A stretch of DNA of 51,999 bases from NCBI RefSeq assembly GCF_001667185.1, contig NZ_LZIC01000082.1, forward strand, positions 1-51,999, given 5' to 3'. The DNA comes from Mycobacterium sp. 852002-50816_SCH5313054-b. Lineage in GTDB: Bacteria > Actinomycetota > Actinomycetes > Mycobacteriales > Mycobacteriaceae. The position numbers and the translations under genes were made by a program. The notes under the pieces are model-generated. The model had not been told where the DNA came from, did no database searches, and saw only the letters and a program-made list of their open reading frames with translations. How positions within the stretch are numbered: the stretch's first letter is position 1; the number at the start of each line of letters is the position of its first letter. Of the stretch, positions 6,721-14,883 are shown piece by piece.

Positions 6721-9700
6721 CTATTCGCCGGCAACCATCGACGGAAGGCCGACCAAAATCCCCTCGACGTCGGATTCGTCACTTACCAACAATCCACGCC
6801 CCGGCGGCAACGTTTGGGCGCGAAGAAGCCGATTGATCTTATTTTGCGGATCGTTGTCCATATAAAGCTGCGCGACCTTCGCCGACGTTTGATAGCGCCA
6901 CCACGGGTCCATTTGCAGAGTCGCCCAGTTGGTGCTGTTGCGCGTTGTGAACACGTGCAGACCGACCTGCCGCGCGCGTTCCATCAGCATCCACAGCGCC
7001 GCTCCCACCGGCGCCGTCGCGGGGTAGCTCTGCGCCTGCGCCGGCCGCAGGTCTTGCACGTCGTCGATGAGCACGAAATGCCGGGTCCCTTCCCACGGCT
7101 TGAGCGCCCGCAACTCCTCCTGACTCAACCCCTTGGGCGGCAGCCGGGGCAGCAGGATCTCCTGGGCCAGTTCGGTGATGACGCGGTCGATCTCGTCCTG
7201 GTCGTAGGCGTACGCACGCACATAGCCGGGGGCGTGCAGGTCGCGCAGCCCGTGCGGGGCGGCCTTGGGGTCGATCAGCGTGAGTTGGGCCTCTTCCGGG
7301 CTGAACCGGCTCATCACTGCTTCGCCGATGGCGACCAGCGACGTGCTCTTGCCGCAACCTTGCCGACCCAGAATCATCAGCCCGGGGCTCTCCGCCAGCC
7401 GGAGGGGAACCGGACCGAGCTGGTGGCGCTCACCGATCGCGAACGCGATCGACAGATCGTCCGCGCCGGCGTGAGCCGCCAGAATCGCGCCGAGCTCAAC
7501 GCGATCCGGTAGCCGCTGCAGGACAGCGTGTTTGGTGACCCCGGCGACTTCGGCGACGCGGGCGCCGACGTTTGGGGTGCCCACCAGCGTGCGGGTCGCC
7601 GGATCGACCATCGCGGGAAGGCCGACCAACAATTCGTGCAGCGAGTCCGTCAGACCGAAACCGGGACGGTCCACGGTCCGACGGGCCGCCTCGCGCGACT
7701 CGATCGCCGACTGGCCCATCTGGCTCTCCCCCGGCTCGGCCAGCCGCAGCTGGATTCGCGCGGTGGCGTTCTGCAGCAGCTTCTGCCGCTGCCCGTGAAT
7801 CCAGCCCCCGGCGCTGCACATCACGTGCACGCCGTATTCGGGACCGCGGCTGCTCAGCGAGATGATCCGATCGCCCAGCACCATGTCTTTGGTGTACAGA
7901 TCGTCGTAATCGTCGACCACGACGAAGACGTCGCCGAACGGGTCGTTCGGGTCGGTGCCGCCCAGCCCGTCGCTGCCGGGGCCGAACCGCCGCTCGCGGA
8001 ACCCGTCGAGATCGATGTTCGCGCGGCGGAACGCGTCCTCGCGGGCGTCGATCAACGCGTCCATGCTGCTCAAGATCCGCTCGATGCCTTCGGTGTCCTT
8101 GGGCGAGACGATGTCCGCGATGTGCGGCAACGACCCGATCTGGGCCATGGTCGCTCCGCCGACGCAGAAGAACGTCACCCGCGACGGGGTGTACATCATG
8201 GACGCCGAGCACATCAGCGTCATCAGCGTGGTCGTCTTGCCGCGCTGCTTGGCCCCCACCACGATGATGTTGCTGCGCAACGCGTCAATGGAATGCACGA
8301 CCTGTTTGGATTCCTCGGGGATGTCCATGATGCCCACCGGGAACACCAGGCCCGGGTTGCGGCCGTAGTCGACGTGCCACGGCTTGCCCCGCCAGCCGGC
8401 CACCACCGCGTCGACGGGCTCGGGGTTCTCCAGTGGCTCCAGCCACGGCCGGCGCGGCGCCCGGTGCGGCACTTTGTGCAGTGACTCGCGCAGCACGTCG
8501 ACGATTTTCTTTTTCTTGAAACCGTCCTCGTGCAAAAGGAATTCGTCGGGTTCATCGTCGGCCGCCGAAGCGGCCTCCAACGCCGCGGCGTCCGCCTGGT
8601 CCAACGGCTGGTATTGCCAGTTGTAGAGCCGGGGCTGGGTCAGGGTCATGTCGACGGTCCGGACCACTTCTGCCCTCTTGGGCACGACGAACGGCGCGGA
8701 CAGGTAGAAGCAGCGGAACGGCTCCAGGTCACGCGGGCCCACCTTCAGCAGCGCAAAACCGTTTTCTTTCGACGGCAGGTGGTAGGCGGCGTCGGTGCCG
8801 ATCACTTCTCGGCTGTCGTCGCCGGATTCGGCGCGCAGCGCGATCCGAAAGGCGATGTTGGACTTGACCTTTTGCAGGGAGGACAGGTCCAGCCGCTGCC
8901 CGCCCAGCATGAAGAACACATTGGCGCCGCGGCCCTCCTGACCGATGTGGATGATGAGGTTGATCCACTTGTCGTGGTTGGCGAACAGCTCGAGGTATTC
9001 GTCGACGATCACCAGCAGCACCGGCACCGGCGGGAGGTCGCGACCGGCAAGGCGGATCTCTTCGTAGTCGTTGGCGTCGCGGGCACCCACCGACGTGAAA
9101 AGCTCATAGCGCTGCTTAATTTCGCCGTCGATGACCCTGCGCATCCGCTCGGCCAGGTGTCGTTCGTCCTTGCCGAGGTTCGACAACGCGGCCACCACGT
9201 GGGGGATGCCCAAGATGTCCTGGGCCGCCGACTCGAATTTCATGTCGACGAAGATGACGTTGAATGTCTCCGGTGAATGCGTCAGTGCGATGCCGTAGAC
9301 CAGCGACAAGAAGAACTCTGACTTGCCCGAGCCGCTGGTGCCGATGACCACCGAGTGAAAACCGAAGCCGCCGAAGTCCTTTGCGCGGATGATCACGTTT
9401 TGTAACTCGCCGTTGGGTTTGGCGCCCACCGGGATCTCGCACCACCGCTCGTCGCCGCGGCCGCGCCGTTCGGTCCACAGCCGATCGACATCCAAGTCGC
9501 GAGGATCGCTGATCCCCAACGCGCGCAATAGCTCTGCCGCTCCGCTGGCGGAGTCGGCGATCTCGCTGCTGCTTGTCGGGGACCACCGGGCCATCGCGCG
9601 CGCATACCGGTAGGCGCGCGGGATCGACAGTTGATCGGCGTGGGCGAAGAACTTGCCGCCGGCGCGCAGCAGCGGTGCGGGGCGGCCATCATCGTCCTCG

Positions 9701-10935
9701 AGGGCGTCGCCATTCGGCGCCGCCTTCACGGAGCCGTTGGTCGAGCCGTCTGCCGCCGCCATGTGCCGCTCGCTCATCTCGTACAGCTGGTCGCGGTCGA
9801 ACCCGACGCCGATGCCCGCTCGGGAAGCGATGCGCAGCACCGTGATTCCGGCCTTGCCGACCTGGCCTACGACGCTCTCCCACGCCTCGGGGCTGCCGGT
9901 GTTGTCGTCCACGATCACCCAGTGCGGCCCCAGGTCGGCCCCGCTGTCCGGTTGGCCGGTCTCCAAGGCCGAGCCGATCGTCGTCGGGCTGGCCGCCGCC
10001 AGCGGTGTCCACTGGCCACGCCGGCCTTTCATATGCAGCTCGGCTCCCAGCGCGCCCTCCAACTCCTCGGGTGTGGCGAAGATCAGCCGCCGCCACCCGC
10101 ACGCGTCGAACAGCTCGTCGTGCAGGTTGTGCGGCAGCCACACCATCCACGACCACAACTCGGGGTTGCGGGTCACCACCATCAGCTTGACGTCGCGTGG
10201 ATTGTGGAACACCGCCAGCGAGCACAGCACCGAACGCATCAACGACCGCACCCGGTTGAGGTCCTCACCGACGAAGCTGAACCCCGGGGCCGAGCGCAGG
10301 TTCACCACCTTGGCGATATCGCGAATCTTGCGCTGTTCCAAGATGAAATCGCGCAAAGCCTGGCCAGTGACGGGCTCCAGTTCCTCATCCGAGGAGATGT
10401 CGGGCCAGGTCACCGACAACACCGAATCCGGAGCGTGCTGAACCCCGGTGCCCAGCCGCACCTCCAGGAAGTCCACGTCGGCGCGCCCGCGCTCCCACAT
10501 CCGCGGGCCGCCGATGATGGCGCCGAGCCCGCGCGGATCGGAATGCACCGCCTGCTGCCAGTTGCGCTGTGCGCACACCGCGTTCTGGATCTCGTCGCGG
10601 TTGCCGTCGAGGTCGCGCAGGTAGCGGCGCCGGCCCTTTTCCAGCTCCCCCCAAGTGATTTTTCGCGCCCGCCCCAGCCGGCCGGAAAACGCCAGCATGC
10701 TGAACGCGCCGATCCCCATCAGCGGGAAGAAACCCGTCGACAGGCTGCGCACCCCCGAGACGTACAGCATCACGATCGTGCCGATCAGCGCGACGATCAG
10801 CGCCGGCACCCCGATCATCACCCAGATGTTGCGCGGTTCGCGTTCGGGGAGAGCTATCGGCGCATTCGGGGCTACCCGAACGGGTTTCGGTGGCTGGATC
10901 TTGATGCGTTTGATCGGAAACGCCCTCTTCGACAC
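6721..10935 (-). CDS. eccC2: EccC2, FtsK/SpoIIIE-type ATPase of ESX-2, single chain
   Basis: EccC is the motor of type VII secretion. It docks substrates and powers export at the inner membrane. This version has 1404 residues in one chain, whereas ESX-1 splits it into EccCa and EccCb. The GTG start at 10935 (VSKRAFPIKR) lies 2 bp after the eccB2 stop; the frame is open further upstream but that part overlaps eccB2. Two membrane helices lie at about residues 45-90. A stalk/DUF region follows. Three ATPase domains follow, with intact Walker A motifs: GTSGSGKSE (K538), GAKQRGKTT (K900) and GRQGCGKST (K1196). Walker B-like strands include FNVIFVDMKFE and VLLVIVDEYLELF in domain 1, VFVVVDDYDDLY in domain 2 and HFVLIDDVQDLR in domain 3. 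No frameshift was seen. Confidence 0.95.
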   Translation of the reverse strand: MSKRAFPIKRIKIQPPKPVRVAPNAPIALPEREPRNIWVMIGVPALIVALIGTIVMLYVSGVRSLSTGFFPLMGIGAFSMLAFSGRLGRARKITWGELEKGRRRYLRDLDGNRDEIQNAVCAQRNWQQAVHSDPRGLGAIIGGPRMWERGRADVDFLEVRLGTGVQHAPDSVLSVTWPDISSDEELEPVTGQALRDFILEQRKIRDIAKVVNLRSAPGFSFVGEDLNRVRSLMRSVLCSLAVFHNPRDVKLMVVTRNPELWSWMVWLPHNLHDELFDACGWRRLIFATPEELEGALGAELHMKGRRGQWTPLAAASPTTIGSALETGQPDSGADLGPHWVIVDDNTGSPEAWESVVGQVGKAGITVLRIASRAGIGVGFDRDQLYEMSERHMAAADGSTNGSVKAAPNGDALEDDDGRPAPLLRAGGKFFAHADQLSIPRAYRYARAMARWSPTSSSEIADSASGAAELLRALGISDPRDLDVDRLWTERRGRGDERWCEIPVGAKPNGELQNVIIRAKDFGGFGFHSVVIGTSGSGKSEFFLSLVYGIALTHSPETFNVIFVDMKFESAAQDILGIPHVVAALSNLGKDERHLAERMRRVIDGEIKQRYELFTSVGARDANDYEEIRLAGRDLPPVPVLLVIVDEYLELFANHDKWINLIIHIGQEGRGANVFFMLGGQRLDLSSLQKVKSNIAFRIALRAESGDDSREVIGTDAAYHLPSKENGFALLKVGPRDLEPFRCFYLSAPFVVPKRAEVVRTVDMTLTQPRLYNWQYQPLDQADAAALEAASAADDEPDEFLLHEDGFKKKKIVDVLRESLHKVPHRAPRRPWLEPLENPEPVDAVVAGWRGKPWHVDYGRNPGLVFPVGIMDIPEESKQVVHSIDALRSNIIVVGAKQRGKTTTLMTLMCSASMMYTPSRVTFFCVGGATMAQIGSLPHIADIVSPKDTEGIERILSSMDALIDAREDAFRRANIDLDGFRERRFGPGSDGLGGTDPNDPFGDVFVVVDDYDDLYTKDMVLGDRIISLSSRGPEYGVHVMCSAGGWIHGQRQKLLQNATARIQLRLAEPGESQMGQSAIESREAARRTVDRPGFGLTDSLHELLVGLPAMVDPATRTLVGTPNVGARVAEVAGVTKHAVLQRLPDRVELGAILAAHAGADDLSIAFAIGERHQLGPVPLRLAESPGLMILGRQGCGKSTSLVAIGEAVMSRFSPEEAQLTLIDPKAAPHGLRDLHAPGYVRAYAYDQDEIDRVITELAQEILLPRLPPKGLSQEELRALKPWEGTRHFVLIDDVQDLRPAQAQSYPATAPVGAALWMLMERARQVGLHVFTTRNSTNWATLQMDPWWRYQTSAKVAQLYMDNDPQNKINRLLRAQTLPPGRGLLVSDESDVEGILVGLPSMVAGE

Positions 10936-10937
10936 TT

Positions 10938-12425
10938 TTAGCCTCCTCCCGCCCTTGCCGATGTCGTCAGCACGTTCGCCTGTCCGAGCGCCGGCACCGT
11001 GTCGCGCGCCACCAACGCGGCCTGTTGCGACAACGCCGGTCCCGCAGCAAAAGTCCGCAACAGCGGCCAGGGCGCCTGAACCGCCATCGCAGGATCCAGG
11101 CCCAGCGCACGCAGCGTCGAATCGTCGGAAGCGATGCCGAACCGCACGCCGTTGTCGGCCACCCAAAACAGCGACTCCCGCGAGTCGCTGGTCACCACAC
11201 CGCTCGTCGACGCCACGAAGTTCGCCGCACCCGGTAGCACCAGCACCTGATTGGCCACAACCGACGCGGGATCGCGGTCGTCGCGGACGAGGCGCACGAT
11301 CCGGTTGTCCATCGACGAGGGAACCGGTAGTCCCCGCCCGTTGTAGACGGCGACGCGAGCCTGCGGATCTGTCGACGCCTTCTCCCACCCCACGCAAGTG
11401 GCGGGATTGGCCGCGGAGTCAATGAAGTTCAGCCGCCCGGTCGGGTAGTAGTCCACCGTCAAGGAATTCACTTCGGGAATGTTGACCAAGACGTCCGGGG
11501 TCACCGTCCGTGGCGTCGCTGAACCATAGGAGTTTGCGCTGCGCAGCAGATCGGCGACGAAGCCGCCGATCTTTTGCACACCGTCGGCCAGCAGCACATA
11601 GAACTGGCTTCCCCCACCGGCCGTCTGGTTCTGCAGCACCGCACCCACCTGGGAGCCCGGCAGTAACTTCGACGGGGTTCCGGCCTCGGGCACCGTGGGC
11701 ACACGGAGCGGCTCGGTGGCGGGCAGCCCGTCGAACAGCGCACGCGAAATCTCCACTGGCACAGTCACTCCCGGGTCAAGCCCCAGGCTCAAGGTCACCG
11801 CTCGGTCGGTGGGATCGACCTGCGAGCGCTTGCCGCCCCAGATCACGTAGGTCGCGCCCTCGAACGACACGAGGAGTCCGGCGTCCTTGGCCATCGGCAT
11901 CGCCCGGCCACCCATGAGCTGGCCCGCGATGGAGGTCACCACCGGCTTGTCGGCCGTGCGCGGCCTGCCCGCCGTGTCGCACACGGCCCATGCGGACGCG
12001 GCACCACGGTTGACCGGCATCGCCGCGGGCGCGCCCGGAATGCCGACCAGCGGCCCCGTCGGATACTTGGCAATCTCGGGTGGCTTCACCCACGTGGGCT
12101 GCCCGGCGGTGCCCGTTGCCAGCCGTGCGGAAGTCAGATTCAGCGCCGGATACAGACGGCCGTCGATGCGCGCATAGATCGCTCCGGACTCCCGGTCTCC
12201 GATGATCGGCGAATCGCCCACCACCCCACTGGGTTTGAGGACGTTGAGCAGCACCATCCAACCCGAGGCGATGGCCACCAGCACCACCGACAGCGCCAAA
12301 GCCGCGGTCTGCTTGCGGTCGTCGTGCTTCATTCGCACCGAGAAGCGGGTCGTCGCCGCCCGGAGCCGCCGGTTGTAAAACAGATGGCCCGAATTCTGGT
12401 CGCGGTTGGACAGGCTCAATGGCAT
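10938..12425 (-). CDS. eccB2: EccB2, ESX-2 core membrane component
   Basis: EccB links the inner-membrane complex to the periplasmic assembly with MycP. The 495 residues match the EccB2 length I recall. Residues 1-40 are cytosolic and carry the family's SNRDQNSGHLFYNRRL motif. One transmembrane helix lies at about 43-66 (LALSVVLVAIASGWMVLL). The large extracytoplasmic part has the EccB repeat fold, with GDRESGAIYARIDGRLYPALNLTSARL right after the membrane and two cysteines (WAVCDTAG and ATCVGWEK) placed for a disulfide. The ATG at 12425 lies 3 bp after the stop of the transglycosylase-like gene, and the stop is 2 bp before eccC2, so this is an operon. Confidence 0.94.
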   Translation of the reverse strand: MPLSLSNRDQNSGHLFYNRRLRAATTRFSVRMKHDDRKQTAALALSVVLVAIASGWMVLLNVLKPSGVVGDSPIIGDRESGAIYARIDGRLYPALNLTSARLATGTAGQPTWVKPPEIAKYPTGPLVGIPGAPAAMPVNRGAASAWAVCDTAGRPRTADKPVVTSIAGQLMGGRAMPMAKDAGLLVSFEGATYVIWGGKRSQVDPTDRAVTLSLGLDPGVTVPVEISRALFDGLPATEPLRVPTVPEAGTPSKLLPGSQVGAVLQNQTAGGGSQFYVLLADGVQKIGGFVADLLRSANSYGSATPRTVTPDVLVNIPEVNSLTVDYYPTGRLNFIDSAANPATCVGWEKASTDPQARVAVYNGRGLPVPSSMDNRIVRLVRDDRDPASVVANQVLVLPGAANFVASTSGVVTSDSRESLFWVADNGVRFGIASDDSTLRALGLDPAMAVQAPWPLLRTFAAGPALSQQAALVARDTVPALGQANVLTTSARAGGG

Positions 12426-12428
12426 TGG

Positions 12429-13286
12429 TCAATAACCCCTCGGTCCGCGGCGGGGATCGGCCTGTGGGATCCGATTCGCCAGATCAGACGCGTCGGCGGT
12501 GACGCCGTACCGGCCCCGCGCGTAGTTGATGAACGCGCATGCCTGCGCTACCAAGTCATGGATGCTGGCCGACGTGCCCGGCTCGTGATACGCAGCGAAC
12601 GTCGGAGCGATGAACTGCCAGGCCCCTTTGCTCGGTGTGCCCCTGGCAGCGTTGGAATCCCCGTTGTTTTCGGCGTACGCGTCGTAGTTCGACTCGCGGC
12701 GGGCCACCAGGTCCATGCCGCGCTCCCACCGGGCTCGCGCTACAGGGTCGTGAATACCCTTGATGTCCAGAGCTTTACGGATCGCGGCGCGGACGGCTAA
12801 TGCGCGTGGGCGCGGATATCGCAGCCGCCGCAGCCGCAGCGCCAGCAGCCGCGCCCGGGCATGCGACCCGACGATGTGGCCGTGCTGGGCGCGCAGCCGC
12901 GCAGCCATTCGAGCCATCGTCTGGCGTCGACCCATCGGTGTATCGGCCGCCGGCATGGCATCGGCAATCGCGGCGTCCAGGTTCAGCCGCGTCGCGGCGC
13001 TCGCGGCCGCGTGATCGGCGCGCGCTCTCGCCTGGATCGCGTCCAGCCTGCCGTCGGCCTCCGCCAGCCGGCGCAGCGTTGCCGCCGAGGCTCCCGACCG
13101 CACTGCCGCCCGCGGCGGACACCCGCCTCCCTGGGCGGCCCGTCGTATCCCGTCGGCGCGCGCCTGCACCCCCGCGGGGACGTCACCGAGACCGCGGCTG
13201 GCGTCGGCGCCGACGAAAAGGCTGTGGCCACGTGACAGGGCCGCCACCGCCTGCGTCATCGCGGGATCACTCAACGATTCCCCCAC
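12429..13286 (-). CDS. Lytic-transglycosylase-like protein of the ESX-2 locus (Rv3896c-like)
   Basis: This 285-residue protein has two parts. Residues 1-165 are Ala/Arg-rich helices rich in predicted coil (AATLRRLAEADGRLDAIQ, RMAARLRAQHG). From about 185 there is a small transglycosylase-like domain with RRESNYDAYAENN, where E198 is the likely catalytic Glu, then GTPSKGAWQFIAPTFAAYH and an INYARGRYG end. This resembles Rpf/SLT-type lysozyme folds that cleave peptidoglycan. No signal peptide is visible, so if it acts on the wall it would need export by another route, possibly ESX. Its first 20 bp overlap the end of the YbaB-like gene, and it ends 3 bp before eccB2. I recall M. tuberculosis Rv3896c here, of similar size. 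Confidence 0.8.
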   Translation of the reverse strand: MGESLSDPAMTQAVAALSRGHSLFVGADASRGLGDVPAGVQARADGIRRAAQGGGCPPRAAVRSGASAATLRRLAEADGRLDAIQARARADHAAASAATRLNLDAAIADAMPAADTPMGRRQTMARMAARLRAQHGHIVGSHARARLLALRLRRLRYPRPRALAVRAAIRKALDIKGIHDPVARARWERGMDLVARRESNYDAYAENNGDSNAARGTPSKGAWQFIAPTFAAYHEPGTSASIHDLVAQACAFINYARGRYGVTADASDLANRIPQADPRRGPRGY

Positions 13287-13596
13287 CGTAATTCCGATCG
13301 AAATCGGCCTGCGCCTCTTCGCGCAACGCCTCGAACACCATATTGAGCCGATCCATCAACTCCCGACAGGTGTAGGACGTCATCACGTGCGGGGCCAAGG
13401 ACAGCCCGGTGAGCCGCCCGTCGGAATTGCACACCGCATAGACGTCGCCGACGTCGGCGGTAAAAGTCACCGCCTCTTGGGCGGCCAGCACCGCCTCCCA
13501 CTTTTCGAAATTCGCCTTTAGGTCGGCCAGAACCTGATCGACTAATGCCTTATCCCCTGCCGCATCCGTATCGGACACCTCAGCCACAACTCCCAT
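13267..13596 (-). CDS. YbaB/EbfC-like small protein (DUF2710 type)
   Basis: This is a 109-residue acidic protein. It has a long N-terminal helix (ADLKANFEKWEAVLAAQ), a beta sheet (FTADVGDVYAVCNSDGRLTGLSLAP) and a C-terminal helix (RELMDRLNMVFEALREEAQADF). This helix-sheet-helix order is that of YbaB-type proteins, which occur in many ESX loci next to Esp proteins; their role there is unknown. It is the first gene of the tight eccB2-eccC2 run, overlapping the transglycosylase-like gene by 20 bp. The 299 bp upstream have no gene, so its promoter probably serves the machine genes. The family name is from memory. Confidence 0.7.
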   Translation of the reverse strand: MGVVAEVSDTDAAGDKALVDQVLADLKANFEKWEAVLAAQEAVTFTADVGDVYAVCNSDGRLTGLSLAPHVMTSYTCRELMDRLNMVFEALREEAQADFDRNYGGGIVE

Positions 13597-13895
13597 AACT
13601 TCTGGCCCATGTACCGGTTACCGGTCGGCTGGCTCGATGGTCCGCTGTGCCGCAAGGGTTTTCGGCAGCATCTGCGTAGCCGACACCGACCTCACGGAAC
13701 CCAATCCGGCGGCGTTTCGATAATGGCCACACGGCAATGACATTACTGCGTCCGGTACGGCCCGACCACTCAGTTCTGATCGCACTATTAGTGGCCATCA
13801 TTGGTCGCGGGACTGAGCGCATTAAGTTCCTGAATACAATTTGGGGGCCCGCGGTCTGAAATCGGCATTTTCAGTGACCCCGGAGCAGGCGGCGG
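13597..13895. other. Intergenic region upstream of the ESX-2 machine genes
   Basis: This is about 299 bp without a supported gene; one minus-strand open frame of 80 codons shows no ribosome-binding site and no family features. The part from 13780 to 13880 is comparatively AT-rich (CACTATTAGTGGCCATCATTGG, split by GC-rich steps) and could hold the promoter for the genes reading leftward from 13596, or a terminator for the gene ending at 13896. No clear hairpin was found. Confidence 0.35.
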
Positions 13896-14816
13896 CTAAT
13901 CCTGCTGCGGCTCTTCGTCCGTCGGCACGATCACGATCCGCCGGTTGGGTCTGGTAACGACGGGCGGTTTGCCCTCCGACTTGGCGACCGGAACGCTAGG
14001 CGGTGCGGTCAAGCGGCCCTTCACCGGCTGGCCATTGGGGATACCCGGGACGGTCAACCGCTTTTCGGCGGGCTTGTCCTTACTGGCGCCCTCACCGCCG
14101 GCGCCCATGGCACCGGGCATCATCGGCATGCCGGTCATGCCCATCGGCCCGGACTGCGTCGGCGTCCCACCGGTCTGCGTCACCGTGACCGGCTTAGCCG
14201 AGGCCGCCGCGGGTGTCGTGGGAGGCGACGACGACGGCACGGGTGGCGGGCCCATGAAGCCGGTCGGCGTCGTGCCGCCGCCGCCGCCGATGCCGCCACC
14301 GCCACCGGAGCCGCCCCCGCCCTGGGCGCCGCTGTCCAGCACGGCCTCGTCACCCGACATGCCGGTCAGTGCGGCCTCCGCAGCTCCGCCGCCCTTCGCC
14401 GCTCCCATCAGCGGCTGGATGGCGCTCTCCGCGGCCTGCATTGCCTGTTGCGGGAACTGGGTGAGCGGTTGCATGATGCCGCCCAGCGCGCCGGTGATCG
14501 CACCTGCGATACCCGAGGCCATTTGCGGAATCATTTGTGCCAGCTGCTGGAACTGCTGACTCGATTCGGCCTCGTTGGCCGGGAACTTCTGCGCCGCGTC
14601 GAGGGCATGCGCCCGACGATCGGCTTCAGCTGCAACGCTGGCCGCCTGATCACCGGGCACGCCGAGATTGCCCAGCTGAGCTAGTCCCGCGGCCGCCAAA
14701 TCAGTCTCTGTTCCGCCGCCGCCGGGCATCGGGTTCGGCCCTACCGTCGGCGGAAAGTGAGGCGCCGTGGGCAGGGTCGGACCATCGATGGATATCGGCC
14801 GTCCCCCCGTAGTCAT
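13896..14816 (-). CDS. Gly/Pro-rich Esp-like protein of the ESX-2 locus, function unknown
   Basis: This 306-residue protein has a polar Pro-rich start. A helical part at about 40-150 contains EADRRAHALDAAQKFPANEAESSQQFQQL and repeated Met/Gln/Ala helices similar to PPE tails (MQPLTQFPQQAMQAAESAIQPLMG). A Gly-only linker follows (near residue 165-182), then a Pro/Thr/Met-rich stretch, and a compact basic-acidic end (RPNRRIVIVPTDEEPQQD). This layout of a helical N-part and a disordered Gly/Pro part is common among ESX-associated Esp proteins such as EspJ and EspB. I do not recognise a catalytic domain. It lies 67 bp downstream of the EspK-like gene and may be secreted or may be a partner of it. 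Confidence 0.75.
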   Translation of the reverse strand: MTTGGRPISIDGPTLPTAPHFPPTVGPNPMPGGGGTETDLAAAGLAQLGNLGVPGDQAASVAAEADRRAHALDAAQKFPANEAESSQQFQQLAQMIPQMASGIAGAITGALGGIMQPLTQFPQQAMQAAESAIQPLMGAAKGGGAAEAALTGMSGDEAVLDSGAQGGGGSGGGGGIGGGGGTTPTGFMGPPPVPSSSPPTTPAAASAKPVTVTQTGGTPTQSGPMGMTGMPMMPGAMGAGGEGASKDKPAEKRLTVPGIPNGQPVKGRLTAPPSVPVAKSEGKPPVVTRPNRRIVIVPTDEEPQQD

Positions 14817-14883
14817 GAGCGCACCTCAACCCTCGAACCATCCCGTGTGTCGAATGGTAGAGCCCCAGCGGCGTGATTTGTAG

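Noticed and set aside
10936..11397. N-terminal extension of EccC2
   Set aside because: The open frame upstream of 10935 overlaps eccB2 and is Arg/Gly-rich noise; the GTG at 10935 begins the EccC signature VSKRAFPIKR.
514..13286. The ESX block as ESX-1
   Set aside because: EccC is one chain, the Esx proteins match EsxC/EsxD rather than EsxA/EsxB, and the locus runs directly toward pcnA, as ESX-2 does.
13580..13822. Minus-strand 80-codon frame in the gap above the ESX machine genes
   Set aside because: No ribosome-binding site, no recognisable features, and composition unlike its neighbours.
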